Assembly: GCF_900109115.1 (NCBI RefSeq)
Contig: NZ_FNYV01000003.1
Coordinates: forward strand, 214,843-278,842
Direction: 5' to 3'
DNA length: 64,000 bases
DNA from: Micromonospora phaseoli
GTDB lineage: Bacteria > Actinomycetota > Actinomycetes > Mycobacteriales > Micromonosporaceae
Of the stretch, positions 8,470 to 17,003 are shown piece after piece. A program made the translations under genes and the position numbers. Positions within the stretch are counted from its first letter, which is position 1. Each line of letters begins with the position of its first letter. A model generated the notes under the pieces. The model was not told the origin of the DNA. It saw nothing but the letters and a program-made list of their open reading frames with translations, and did no database searches.

Positions 8470-10770
8470 TCAGCGGCGGACCTGCCGGACGGCGGCGGTG
8501 CCGGTCGGGACGGGCACCGGTGGCCGGGGGCTCCCCGGCCCGCCGGGCTGCTCCAGCCCGGTGCGGGTCAGCTTCTGCCAGCCCAGCCGGCCCCCGGTCA
8601 GCGCGGTGGCCACCGACTGGAGCAACACCAGGTACATGAGTTGGCGGTAGACGAACTGCTGCAACGGCAGCACCCAGAGGACGCCGAGTTTCTCCTTGTC
8701 GAGGCGGAACGCCACGATCGCGGTGAGGAACTGCAACCCGAGCATGGCCAGCCAGGCCAACGCCGTCTCGGTCCGGTTCAGGAAGATCAGGCCGTAGATG
8801 GCAAGCAGGTCGATGACCGGCGCGGTCAGCGGCAGCAACACCCCGAACAGGGTCAGGAACGCCAGGCAGCGACGGCTGAACCGGCCGGAGGCGCCCTTGT
8901 CGAGCACCGAGCGGCGGTGCTTCCACATCGCCTGCATGGTGCCGTAGCTCCACCGGTACCGCTGCTTCCACAGCTGACCGAAGCTGGTCGGCGCCTCGGT
9001 CCAGGCACGGGCACTCTCCTCGTACACCACCTTCCAGCCGGCCCGGCCCAGGGCCATGGTGATGTCGGTGTCCTCGGCCAGCGTGTCGTCGGTCATCCCG
9101 CCGGCGTACTCCAGGGCCGCGCGGCGGAACGCGCCGATCGCACCGGGAATGGTGGGCATGCACCGCAGCGTCTCGTAGAGGCGGCGGTCGAGGTTGAAGC
9201 CGATCACGTACTCGATGTGCTGCCACTTGGCGATCATGCCGCGCCGGTTGCCCACCTTGACGTTGCCGGCGACCGCACCCACCTGCGGGTCGCCGAAGGG
9301 CTGGACCAGGCGGCGGAGCGCGTCGGGCTCGAAGACGGTGTCCCCGTCGACCATCACGATCAGGTCGTGCCGGGCGAGGGCGACGCCGGTGTTCAGCGCG
9401 CTGGGCTTGCCGCCGTTGGGCTTGCGGACCACGCGTACGTTCGGCAGGCCGAGACCGGCGGCGATGTCGGCGGTGCCGTCGGTCGATCCGTCGTCGACCA
9501 CCACCACCTCGATCCCGCCAGGGTGGTCGCCCGCCGCGAGCGAGCGGACCGCCGCGGCGATCCCCTCCTTCTCGTTGTACGCGGGCACGATCACCGAGAC
9601 CGGCTCGGTGACCGGCGGCCCCCAGGCGAAGTCCCGGCGACGCCGCTGGCGGGCGTGCCGCAGCGCCAGCACGAACAGCAGCACGGTACGGCCGATGGTG
9701 AGCGCGCCGACGAGGAGGAAGAGCCCACCGAAGAGAGCGAAGGTGCCGTCGGCGGCACGGACCGCCGTGATCAGCACCTGGCCGCGCCGGCGCTCTCCGG
9801 CCGACGCCGCCACCGGACCGGCCTCGGTCCCGGTGACGCCGGCATCGACCAGCGCCAGGTTCAGCCCGCCGCTGACCGTGGTGAAGGTGTAACCCCGCTC
9901 CTTCATCATCGGGATGTACCGCTCCAACGCCTCGATGGTCTGGGAGCGGTCGCCGCCGGAGTCGTGCCAGAGGGTGATCGCGCCGGAGTAGCCCTGCGGG
10001 GTGGTCCGCTCGATCATCCCGTCCGGGCCCTGCCGTTCCCAGTCCCGGCTGTCCAGGTCGTTGACGACCGAGAGGTAGCCGAGTTCACCGGCCTGTTGCA
10101 GGATCGGCCAGTCCTGGTTGACGAAGGCGTCCGCCCGGGACGAGTACGGAAACCGCAACAGGTTGGTCCGGATGCCGGTGGCCCCGGCGATGGCGAGCTG
10201 GGTCTGGGTGTACTCCATCCGGCGCTGCCAGCCGGGGATCTCGGTGAGGTGCGGGTGGGTGAAGGTGTGCACACCGAGTTCGTGTCCGTTCGCGGCCAGT
10301 GTGCGGACCATCTCCGGGTTACGGACGACCTGGTTGCCGAGGACGAAGAAGGTGCCGGGCACCTGGTGCTTGTCCAGCACCCGCATCACCTCGGGGGTCC
10401 ACCGTGGGTCCGGGCCGTCGTCGAAGGTGAGCGCGATGGTCCGGGCCGGCAGTCGGTACGACTGCGGGCGGTCGGCGGTGGTGTTGACGATCGGTCCACC
10501 TCCGAGGATCTCGTCGGGGACGTCGACCTGGCCGCTGCCGGTGATGTTCTCCGCCCGGTAGTCGGGGATGAACGAGCCATTGGCGTACGCCTGGACGAAG
10601 AGGATGCCGCCGAGCAGCACGAAGACCATCGCGTAGATCGTCAGGCTCGGACGGGGAACGAGTCGCCGGGCGCGGGCCGCCGGGCTCTGCCGGACCTGCC
10701 GCCGTGGCCGGTCCGGCGGGCCGGAGGGGGCGTGGTGTCCCGGTCGGCCGGGCGGGTACGGGTGGCTCAT
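8470..10770 (-). CDS. Bifunctional polysaccharide deacetylase / family 2 glycosyltransferase
   Basis: A 766-residue membrane protein. After a basic Pro-rich start and one membrane segment (YAMVFVLLGGILFVQAYA) comes an outside NodB domain (about residues 105-310) with metal motif TFDDGPDPRWTPEV and HELGVHTFTHPHL. A second membrane segment leads to a cytoplasmic GT2 domain (VIVPAYNEKEG, VVDDGSTDGT, DGDTVFEP, EDTDITMALG, QRYRW), then two or three C-terminal segments. By family it polymerises or exports an N-acetylated glycan and removes acetyl groups outside; the polymer is unknown. It shares one base (TGATG) with the upstream gene and is probably translated with it. Confidence 0.92.
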   Translation of the reverse strand: MSHPYPPGRPGHHAPSGPPDRPRRQVRQSPAARARRLVPRPSLTIYAMVFVLLGGILFVQAYANGSFIPDYRAENITGSGQVDVPDEILGGGPIVNTTADRPQSYRLPARTIALTFDDGPDPRWTPEVMRVLDKHQVPGTFFVLGNQVVRNPEMVRTLAANGHELGVHTFTHPHLTEIPGWQRRMEYTQTQLAIAGATGIRTNLLRFPYSSRADAFVNQDWPILQQAGELGYLSVVNDLDSRDWERQGPDGMIERTTPQGYSGAITLWHDSGGDRSQTIEALERYIPMMKERGYTFTTVSGGLNLALVDAGVTGTEAGPVAASAGERRRGQVLITAVRAADGTFALFGGLFLLVGALTIGRTVLLFVLALRHARQRRRRDFAWGPPVTEPVSVIVPAYNEKEGIAAAVRSLAAGDHPGGIEVVVVDDGSTDGTADIAAGLGLPNVRVVRKPNGGKPSALNTGVALARHDLIVMVDGDTVFEPDALRRLVQPFGDPQVGAVAGNVKVGNRRGMIAKWQHIEYVIGFNLDRRLYETLRCMPTIPGAIGAFRRAALEYAGGMTDDTLAEDTDITMALGRAGWKVVYEESARAWTEAPTSFGQLWKQRYRWSYGTMQAMWKHRRSVLDKGASGRFSRRCLAFLTLFGVLLPLTAPVIDLLAIYGLIFLNRTETALAWLAMLGLQFLTAIVAFRLDKEKLGVLWVLPLQQFVYRQLMYLVLLQSVATALTGGRLGWQKLTRTGLEQPGGPGSPRPPVPVPTGTAAVRQVRR

Positions 10771-11294
10771 CAGGGGGTGGTTGCCTCACTCGGTTCGGCC
10801 GGTTCCGGCGACGGCGACGCCGTGGGCGTCGGGCTGTTCGGGGCCGGGTCGCTGGCCGGCGGTGCGCTCCGGGAGGGACTGCGTGACGGCGTACCGCTGG
10901 GTCGGGCAGTGGTCGGCGTCGGCGTCGGGGACGGGCGCAGGGAGGCAGTGGCCGAGGTCGCAGCGGTGCTGGGCGCGGTGGAGGGAGCGGGCGCGGGGGG
11001 CTGCGGCGCGACCGGGATGGACGACGGGGCGGCCGTGAGCGACGCCGAGGGCGTGGCCGCCGGGGAGGGGGGCGGCGGCTGCCAGGTCTCGGCGGGCTCG
11101 ACGAACGGGATGATCGTCTCCGGGCGGACCGGCCCGCCGGCGAAGCTGATGCCGACCATCGCCGTGTAAACCAGTCCCGCCAGGCCGAGAAAGTAGGCGC
11201 TGCGGCGCAGCCATCGTTGCCGTCGACCACTCGGATCGACGAAGACGGGGGGTGGCTCCGGTGCGACAGGAATGATCTGTGTTGGTCCCTCCAC
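10770..11294 (-). CDS. Membrane-anchored Pro/Ser/Thr-rich protein, function unknown
   Basis: A 174-residue protein: a 30-residue cytoplasmic head (MEGPTQIIPVAPEPPPVF), one membrane helix (AYFLGLAGLVYTAMVGISFAG) and about 110 outside residues made almost only of Pro, Ser, Thr and Ala. No domain is recognisable. Its stop overlaps the start of the deacetylase/glycosyltransferase by one base, so the two are almost certainly one operon and this may be an accessory or wall-spanning partner of that enzyme. The start is ATG at 11294; the 128-base gap to the divergent pta gene holds both promoters. Confidence 0.75.
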   Translation of the reverse strand: MEGPTQIIPVAPEPPPVFVDPSGRRQRWLRRSAYFLGLAGLVYTAMVGISFAGGPVRPETIIPFVEPAETWQPPPPSPAATPSASLTAAPSSIPVAPQPPAPAPSTAPSTAATSATASLRPSPTPTPTTARPSGTPSRSPSRSAPPASDPAPNSPTPTASPSPEPAEPSEATTP

Positions 11295-11303
11295 CTGCGC
11301 AAG

Positions 11304-11325
11304 CTTAAAGGTGAATACCTTTCAC
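11304..11325. promoter_or_regulatory. Inverted repeat in the pta / membrane-protein intergenic region
   Basis: An AT-rich stretch holds AAAGGTGAATACCTTT (arms AAAGGT/ACCTTT), overlapped by GTGAA...TTCAC. It lies about 10 bases upstream of the leftward membrane-protein gene and about 100 bases upstream of pta. It looks like an operator, regulator unknown. Confidence 0.4.
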
Positions 11326-11410
11326 TTTCTTGCCCAGGTGTCCTATCTGACATGCGAAAACGGCGAGACCATCCCTAGTTGGTTGTCGAGTGACAATCAC
11401 CCGGACCGAG

Positions 11411-11416
11411 TAGGTT
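11411..11416 (+). promoter_or_regulatory. -10 box (TAGGTT) for leaderless pta
   Basis: TAGGTT fits the actinobacterial TANNNT -10 consensus and ends six bases before the pta ATG. This would put the transcription start at the A of the start codon. No Shine-Dalgarno site is visible before this ATG. Confidence 0.45.
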
Positions 11417-11422
11417 GGCCGC

Positions 11423-13495
11423 ATGGCCCGCAGCGTCTACCTCACCAGCGTGGGATCCGGCGGCGGCAAGTCGATGATCGCGCTCGGCCTCGCCGAACTG
11501 CTCTCCCGGCAGGTCGAGCGGATCGGCGTGTTCCGGCCGTTGGTGCCGTCGACCGGACCCGATCACATCATCGCCCTGCTCAGCGAGCGTTACCGCGTGG
11601 ACATTACCCCTTCTGACCTGGCCGGAGCCACATACGCCGAGGCCACCGCCCTGGTCTCGAACGGACGGCGGGAAGAACTGATCTCACGGGTGGTCCAGCG
11701 CTACCGTGCGGTCGAGCAGCAGTGCGCGGCCGTCGTGGTGGTCGGTAGCGACTTCGCCGACTCCAGCGACGGCGCTCCCTCCCGTGAACTGGCCTTCAAC
11801 GCCCGGCTGGCGACCGAGTTCGGCAGCGTGGTGGTGCCGGTCGTGGACGGGTACGGCCAGTCGCCGGAGGCGATCGCGGCGGCGGCCCGCGGGGCGTACT
11901 TCGATCTCGTGGACCTCGGCGCGACAGTGCTGGCGGTGATCGCCAACCGGGTACCCGAGCCGATGACCCTGCCCGAGCTGCCGGTGCCCGCGTACGCGAT
12001 CCCGGAGGTGCCGAGCGTGTCGGCGCCGACGGTGGCCGAGGTGGCCGCCGCGCTCGGCGCGACGCTGCTCGCCGGCGACGAGGCAGCCCTCGGCCGCGAC
12101 GTGCTCGACTACGTCGTCGGCGCGGCGCACGTGCCGACGCTGCTGGAACACCTGACCGACGGCTGCCTGGTGATCACCCCCGGCGACCGGGACGACCTGC
12201 TGGTGGCGTCGAGCGCCGCGCACGTCGCCGGCCAGGTCTCGGTGGCCGGGCTGGTCCTCACCCTCGGCGAACAGCCGGATCCCCGGGCGCTGCGGCTCTT
12301 CGAGGGGTTGAACACCGGCCTCGCGGTGCTCAGCGTGGCCAGCGACAGCTACGACACGGTCGCCGCGTCCAGCCGGATCGAGGGGCGGCCCAGCGCGGCC
12401 AACGCCCGCAAGGTGGAGGCCGCCCTCGGCGCCTTCGAGGCCAACGTGGACACCGATGACCTGGCCCGCAGGCTCGCGGTCAGCCGCTCGAAGCGGGTCA
12501 CCCCGCTGATGTTCGAGTACGACCTGATCGACCGGGCCCGCACCCGGCGTCGCCACCTGGTCCTGCCGGAGGGCACCGAGGAACGGATTCTGCGCGCCGC
12601 GGAGATCCTGCTCCGCCGGGGGGTGGCCGACCTCACCCTGCTCGGCAACCCCGACGACGTGGCACGGCGTACCCGGGAACTGGGCGTCGACATCGCCGGA
12701 GCGGCCGTGGCCGACCCGGCGACCAGCCCGCTGCGGGAGGAGTTCGCCCAGGCGTACGCGGAGCTGCGCGCCCACCGGGGGGTGACCGTCGAGTTGGCGC
12801 ACGACATCGTGGCGCAGCCGAACTACTTCGGCACGATGATGGTGTGGGCCGGCCACGCCGACGGCATGGTCTCCGGCGCCACGCACACCACCGCGGCGAC
12901 CATCCGGCCCGCGTTCGAGATCATCAAGAACCTGCCGGGGGTCTCCGTCGCCTCCAGCGTCTTCTTCATGCTGCTCGCCGACCGGGTGCTGGTGTACGGC
13001 GACTGCGCCGTCAACCGCGACCCGGACGCCGCCCAGCTCGCCGACATCGCGATCTCCTCGGCGGACACCGCGGCCCGGTTCGGCATCGAACCCCGGGTGG
13101 CGATGCTGTCGTACTCGACCGGCAGCTCGGGTGCGGGAGAGGACGTGGAGAAGGTCGCGGAAGCCACCGCGCTGGTCCGTCAGCGTCGACCCGAGCTGGC
13201 CGTGGAGGGCCCGATCCAGTACGACGCCGCCATCGACCCGGCCGTGGCGGCGATGAAGCTGCCCGGCAGTGCGGTCGCCGGGCGGGCCACGGTCTTCATC
13301 TTCCCGGACCTGAACACGGGCAACAACACGTACAAGGCGGTGCAGCGCTCGGCCGGGGCGGTCGCCGTCGGGCCGGTGATGCAGGGCCTGCGCCGGCCGG
13401 TCAACGATCTCTCCCGAGGGGCCACCGTGCCGGACATCGTGAACACCGTGGCGATCACCGCCATCCAGGCCGCCGCGCTCGCCGAGGCGTCATGA
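11423..13495 (+). CDS. pta: Phosphate acetyltransferase
   Basis: A 690-residue enzyme that makes acetyl phosphate from acetyl-CoA, feeding acetate kinase encoded next. It has the long bacterial form: an N-terminal BioD-like P-loop domain (SVGSGGGKSMIALGLAELL, about residues 8-26), a central DRTGG-type regulatory domain (about 215-325) and the C-terminal PTA catalytic domain (about 370-690; LPEGTEERILRAAEIL, GDCAVNRDPDAAQLADIAI, SYSTGSSG, FPDLNTGNNTYKAVQRSA). The stop overlaps the ackA start by four bases (ATGA). The start is ATG at 11423, possibly leaderless. Divergent from the membrane-protein/deacetylase operon. Confidence 0.96.
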   Translation: MARSVYLTSVGSGGGKSMIALGLAELLSRQVERIGVFRPLVPSTGPDHIIALLSERYRVDITPSDLAGATYAEATALVSNGRREELISRVVQRYRAVEQQCAAVVVVGSDFADSSDGAPSRELAFNARLATEFGSVVVPVVDGYGQSPEAIAAAARGAYFDLVDLGATVLAVIANRVPEPMTLPELPVPAYAIPEVPSVSAPTVAEVAAALGATLLAGDEAALGRDVLDYVVGAAHVPTLLEHLTDGCLVITPGDRDDLLVASSAAHVAGQVSVAGLVLTLGEQPDPRALRLFEGLNTGLAVLSVASDSYDTVAASSRIEGRPSAANARKVEAALGAFEANVDTDDLARRLAVSRSKRVTPLMFEYDLIDRARTRRRHLVLPEGTEERILRAAEILLRRGVADLTLLGNPDDVARRTRELGVDIAGAAVADPATSPLREEFAQAYAELRAHRGVTVELAHDIVAQPNYFGTMMVWAGHADGMVSGATHTTAATIRPAFEIIKNLPGVSVASSVFFMLLADRVLVYGDCAVNRDPDAAQLADIAISSADTAARFGIEPRVAMLSYSTGSSGAGEDVEKVAEATALVRQRRPELAVEGPIQYDAAIDPAVAAMKLPGSAVAGRATVFIFPDLNTGNNTYKAVQRSAGAVAVGPVMQGLRRPVNDLSRGATVPDIVNTVAITAIQAAALAEAS

Positions 13496-14610
13496 GCAAG
13501 GTACTCGTGCTCAACTGCGGATCGTCGTCGGTGAAGTACCGGCTGTACGACGACGACCACGTCCTCGACAAGGGCGTCGTCGAACGGGTCGGCGAGCCCG
13601 GCGGCGGTCCGGCCGACCACGCCGGCGCGGTCCGGCAGATCCTGGCCGGGCTGGACCTGACCGGGCTCGCCGCCGTGGGCCACCGGGTGGTGCACGGCGG
13701 CCGGCGGTTCACCACACCGACCCTGGTCGACGACGCGGTGCTGGCCGCCATCACCGACCTGGTGCCGCTGGCGCCGCTGCACAACCCGGCGAACCTGGCC
13801 GGCATCGCGATGGCCCGCGAGGCACTGCCGGGGGTGCCGCAGGTGGCCGTCTTCGACACGGCGTTCCACCACACACTGCCGGAATCCGCCGCCACGTACG
13901 CGATCGACCGGGACATCGCGCAGCGGTACGGCATCCGGCGGTACGGATTCCACGGCACCTCGCACGCGTACGTCTCCCGGCGGACCGCGGAGCTGCTGGG
14001 TCGCCCGTACGCCGAGGTCAACACGATCACCCTGCACCTGGGCAACGGGGCCAGCGCCTGCGCCGTCGCCGGTGGGCGCAGCATCGCCACCTCGATGGGC
14101 ATGTCCCCGCTGGAGGGCCTGGTGATGGGTACCCGCAGCGGCGACCTCGATCCCACCGTCGTGTTCCACCTGCGTCGCGAGGGCGGGATGGGCGTCGACG
14201 AGATCGACGACCTGCTCAACCACCGCAGTGGCCTGCTGGGGCTGACCGGGGCCAACGACATGCGAGAGGTGCTCGCCCGGCGGGCGGCCGGGGACGAGGC
14301 GGCGATGCTCGCCTTCGACATCTACTGCCGTCGGCTCACCGGTTACGTGGGGGCGTACTACGCCCTGCTCGGCCGGGTGGACGCGGTCACCTTCACCGCC
14401 GGTGTCGGCGAGCACTCCGGGCCGGTGCGCGCGGCCGCACTGGCCGGACTGGGTCGGCTCGGTGTCGCCGTCGACCCGGAGCGCAACGCGGGCAGCGGCG
14501 ACCGGTTCATCTCACCGGACGGTGCGCAGGTCGCGGTCTGCGTCGTCAGCACCGACGAGGAGCGGGAGATCGCCCGGGCCGCCCGGGCGGTGGTCTCCGA
14601 CGGCAACTGA
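13492..14610 (+). CDS. ackA: Acetate kinase
   Basis: A 372-residue ASKHA-fold kinase that turns acetyl phosphate and ADP into acetate and ATP, or the reverse when acetate is used. Visible motifs: N-terminal VLNCGSSSVKYRLYD, the signature HRVVHGG, YGFHGTSHAYVS, HLGNGASACAV, MGMSPLEGLVMGTRSGDLDP and FTAGVGEHS. It is about 25 residues shorter than the E. coli enzyme, mostly through a compact region before HRVVHGG, but all catalytic motifs are kept. It is coupled to pta by an ATGA overlap, the usual pta-ackA operon. Confidence 0.96.
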   Translation: MSKVLVLNCGSSSVKYRLYDDDHVLDKGVVERVGEPGGGPADHAGAVRQILAGLDLTGLAAVGHRVVHGGRRFTTPTLVDDAVLAAITDLVPLAPLHNPANLAGIAMAREALPGVPQVAVFDTAFHHTLPESAATYAIDRDIAQRYGIRRYGFHGTSHAYVSRRTAELLGRPYAEVNTITLHLGNGASACAVAGGRSIATSMGMSPLEGLVMGTRSGDLDPTVVFHLRREGGMGVDEIDDLLNHRSGLLGLTGANDMREVLARRAAGDEAAMLAFDIYCRRLTGYVGAYYALLGRVDAVTFTAGVGEHSGPVRAAALAGLGRLGVAVDPERNAGSGDRFISPDGAQVAVCVVSTDEEREIARAARAVVSDGN

Positions 14611-14627
14611 CCACCCGGGCGGGCGGG

Positions 14628-14792
14628 TCAGCCGAAGGCGAGCCAGGTGGCGAGGGCGATCAGCACCACCGCGACGACGGCTGCCCCGACGATCAGGTTG
14701 GTACGCGACGCCGTCTCCGCCGGAGCCTCCGGGTTGGCGAAGGCGCGGAACGCTTCGGTGTTGCCGCTCGGGTCGGTGTAGTTCTCAGCCAT
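14628..14792 (-). CDS. Small single-pass membrane protein
   Basis: A 54-residue protein starting MAENYTDPSGNTEAFRAFAN, with one C-terminal membrane helix (LIVGAAVVAVVLIALATWLAFG) reaching the end: a tail-anchored layout. No domain is recognisable. It is convergent with ackA, with 17 bases between stops, and divergent from the lipoprotein hydrolase. The codon pattern is GC3-rich like its neighbours, supporting a real gene. Function unknown. Confidence 0.6.
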   Translation of the reverse strand: MAENYTDPSGNTEAFRAFANPEAPAETASRTNLIVGAAVVAVVLIALATWLAFG

Positions 14793-14849
14793 GCCGGGAA
14801 CCTTAGCGAAACCGGTCCACCCCGGCCGCCCCATGCCTGGCGTACGCGC

Positions 14850-14890
14850 CGGCGGGTGGCGGGTGCCGGGTGGCGGGTGCCGGGTGGCGG
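14850..14890. repeat. Short tandem repeat GGGTGGCGGGTGCC
   Basis: Two to three head-to-tail copies of a 14-base unit immediately upstream of the lipoprotein hydrolase and its -10-like CACAAT box. A second, 12-base tandem (ATCGCCAGCACGCTGGTC) lies inside that gene's signal-peptide codons. Both look like slippage products. Confidence 0.55.
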
Positions 14891-14908
14891 CGAGGCACAA
14901 TCGGAGCC

Positions 14909-15901
14909 ATGTCGCGTCGCGCCGCCTCAGTCCTGATCGCCAGCACGCTGGTCGCCAGCACGCTGGTCGGGTGTTCCACCGACCGTGGGCCCGCCGAGGG
15001 GGCTGATCCACCCGCCCCGCAGGCCACCGCCTCCGCACCACCGGCGGCCCCCCCGGCGCCGGCGATTCCCGCCGGCAGCGCGCCGGAACGCGCCTTCGCG
15101 GTCGGCGTACGGCAGCTCAAGCTGACCCGCGACGGCGACCGGTCACTGCCGGTGACCATCTGGTACCCGGCATCCGGTCGGGCGGGGGGTGAGCCGGTGG
15201 ACTCGGCGCAGGGCGCGGACGGAAAGTTCCCGGTCGTCATGTTCAGCCACGGCCTGGGCGGTCGGCCGACCGACTACGCCGCCCTGCTGACGCGCTGGGC
15301 GGCAGCCGGTTTCGTGGTGGCCGCGCCGACGTTCCCCAACACCTCCCGACGTGGCGACGGCAACAACGTGCTCGACGTGCTCAACCAACCCGCCGACGTG
15401 TCGTACGCCCTGACCCGGGTGCTCGCCCTCGACGGACGCGACGGCGATCCGTTGCGCGGCCGGCTGGCCACCGACCGGGTCGCCGCCGCCGGCCACTCCG
15501 CAGGCGGCGTGACCACCATCGGGCTGTTCACCGCCGGCCGGGACGAGCGGCTGGCCGCCGGGATCGTCTTCGCCGGCACCGCCGTCGGGGTGGGTACCGC
15601 CTTCGCCGGTGCCACCGCGCCGCAACTGTTCGTGCATGGCGAGGCCGACGAGGTGGTGCAGTACTCCGCCGGCAAGGCGGTGTACGACAAGGTGCCCTGG
15701 CCGAAGGCGATGTTGAGCCTGCCGGACGGCGACCACGGCCGGGACCTGCTGCGCGACGGTGACGGCGCTTCGCTGCGGGTGGTCGCCGACACCACCATCG
15801 AGTTCCTGCGCTGGACGCTCTACGGCGACGCGGCGGCCAAGGAACGCATCCCCACCGCCAGCGCCGGCGGCGACATCGCCACCCTCGACAACCACCTGTA
15901 G
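14909..15901 (+). CDS. Secreted alpha/beta-hydrolase lipoprotein (PAF-AH/chlorophyllase-like)
   Basis: A 330-residue protein. A lipoprotein signal (MSRRAASVLIASTLVASTLVGC) is followed by a Pro/Ala linker and an alpha/beta-hydrolase domain (about residues 65-310). Visible: oxyanion region VVMFSHGLGG, nucleophile elbow AAGHSAGG (Ser), acid region LFVHGEADEVV and the final His in LPDGDHGRDL. The layout resembles platelet-activating-factor acetylhydrolase and chlorophyllase-type esterases; the substrate is unknown. The start is ATG at 14909, with a CACAAT box seven bases upstream and no clear ribosome site. A copy of the GTTAAG repeat follows. Confidence 0.82.
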   Translation: MSRRAASVLIASTLVASTLVGCSTDRGPAEGADPPAPQATASAPPAAPPAPAIPAGSAPERAFAVGVRQLKLTRDGDRSLPVTIWYPASGRAGGEPVDSAQGADGKFPVVMFSHGLGGRPTDYAALLTRWAAAGFVVAAPTFPNTSRRGDGNNVLDVLNQPADVSYALTRVLALDGRDGDPLRGRLATDRVAAAGHSAGGVTTIGLFTAGRDERLAAGIVFAGTAVGVGTAFAGATAPQLFVHGEADEVVQYSAGKAVYDKVPWPKAMLSLPDGDHGRDLLRDGDGASLRVVADTTIEFLRWTLYGDAAAKERIPTASAGGDIATLDNHL

Positions 15902-15903
15902 CC

Positions 15904-15956
15904 GAAGGAAGGGCCCCTGCTTAACGCCTCAGGTAGAGCAGGGGCCCCCGCTTAAC
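15904..15956 (-). repeat. GTTAAG/GGGGCCCC intergenic repeat, copy 1
   Basis: On the minus strand it reads GTTAAGCGGGGGCCCC, then CTGCTCTACC, then AGGCGTTAAGCAGGGGCCC and TTCCTT: two direct units, each centred on a GGGGCCC palindrome, joined by a short spacer. It fills the space between two convergent genes (14909-15901 and 15965-16927). Three related copies lie elsewhere in the window. Confidence 0.8.
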
Positions 15957-15964
15957 ACTTCGCC

Positions 15965-16927
15965 TCACGCGGTGTGGTCGACGACGATCTTGCCGAAGAC
16001 GTCCCCGGAGTGCAGGCGGGCGAACGCGTCAGCGACCCGGCGCAACGGCACCACGCTGTCCACCACCGGGCGGACCCCCCGCTCGGCGCAGAAGGCCAGC
16101 AGGTCGGTCAGCTCGCCCGGGGTACCCATCGAGGTGCCCAGGATCTCCAGCTGCATGGCGAAGACCCGACGCAGGTTGACCTTCGGCTCGTGCCCGGCCG
16201 TCGCACCGGAGACCACGATCCGCGCCCCCGGGGCGGCCGACTTCAGCGAGTGGTCGAAGGTGGCCGCGCCGACCGTCTCGATCACCACGTCGACCCGCTC
16301 GGGTAGCCGTGCGCCGGGCTCGACGGCGGTCGCCCCCAGCTCGGCGATCCGCGTCCGCTTGGCGGCGTCGCGGCTGGCCGCGTACACCCGCTTGCCCATG
16401 GCGACGGCGAGCGCGACCGCCGCGGTGGCCACGCCACCCCCGGCGCCCTGGACCAGGACGGCCTCGGCCTCGTCGACCCGACCCTTCGCGGTGAGCATCC
16501 GCCACGCGGTGAGCCAGGCCGTCGGCAGGCAGGCAGCGTCGGTCGCCGCCAGCCCCGCCGGCAGCGGCAGCAGGTTCGACCGGGGTACGGCCACCCGCTC
16601 GGCCAGGGTGCCGGGAAAGTGCTCGGAGAGGATGGACATTCCGCGCGGGTCACCGGGGGTGGGCACCACCGGGTAGACGACCACCTCGTTGCCGTCCGGG
16701 TCGACCCCGGCCGCGTCGCAGCCGAGGATCATCGGCAGCTGCTCGGTGCGGAGCCCGACCCCCCGCAGCGACCACAGGTCGTGGTGATTGAGCGAGCTGG
16801 CTGTGACGCGCAACGTCACCCAGTCGTCGTCGGGCAGGCTCGGCTCGGGCCGCTCACCGACGGTGAGCGCGGCGAGCGGGTCGGCGTCGTCGAAACGGGA
16901 GGCGAAGGCGGCAAGCATGATCCGCAC
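15965..16927 (-). CDS. Zinc-type alcohol dehydrogenase-like (MDR) oxidoreductase
   Basis: A 320-residue medium-chain dehydrogenase/reductase, quinone-oxidoreductase-like. The N-terminal GroES domain carries VTASSLNHHDLWSLRG and PMILGCDAAG; the Rossmann domain (about residues 130-270) has VLVQGAGGGVATAAVALA. The DVFGKIVV ending is typical of the family. The catalytic zinc Cys is absent at the usual place (the NHHDLWS region), so it probably acts as a zinc-free NADPH-dependent quinone or enone reductase. It stands alone, flanked by copies 1 and 2 of the GTTAAG repeat, one at its 3' end and one just upstream of its start. Confidence 0.85.
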   Translation of the reverse strand: MRIMLAAFASRFDDADPLAALTVGERPEPSLPDDDWVTLRVTASSLNHHDLWSLRGVGLRTEQLPMILGCDAAGVDPDGNEVVVYPVVPTPGDPRGMSILSEHFPGTLAERVAVPRSNLLPLPAGLAATDAACLPTAWLTAWRMLTAKGRVDEAEAVLVQGAGGGVATAAVALAVAMGKRVYAASRDAAKRTRIAELGATAVEPGARLPERVDVVIETVGAATFDHSLKSAAPGARIVVSGATAGHEPKVNLRRVFAMQLEILGTSMGTPGELTDLLAFCAERGVRPVVDSVVPLRRVADAFARLHSGDVFGKIVVDHTA

Positions 16928-16946
16928 CGTAACAAGGTGAGCCGCT

Positions 16947-17000
16947 GTTAAGAAGGGCCCCCTCTACTACCGGAGGCGTTAAGAGGGGGCCCTTCCTTGC
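16947..17000 (+). repeat. GTTAAG/GGGGCCCC intergenic repeat, copy 2
   Basis: Reads GTTAAGAAGGGCCCCC, TCTACTACCGGAGGC, GTTAAGAGGGGGCCC and TTCCTT. It lies between two leftward genes: upstream of the MDR oxidoreductase (start 16927) and just downstream of the malic enzyme stop (17004). Because GGGGCCCC is self-complementary, the two units can also pair with each other. Confidence 0.8.
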
Positions 17001-17003
17001 ACG

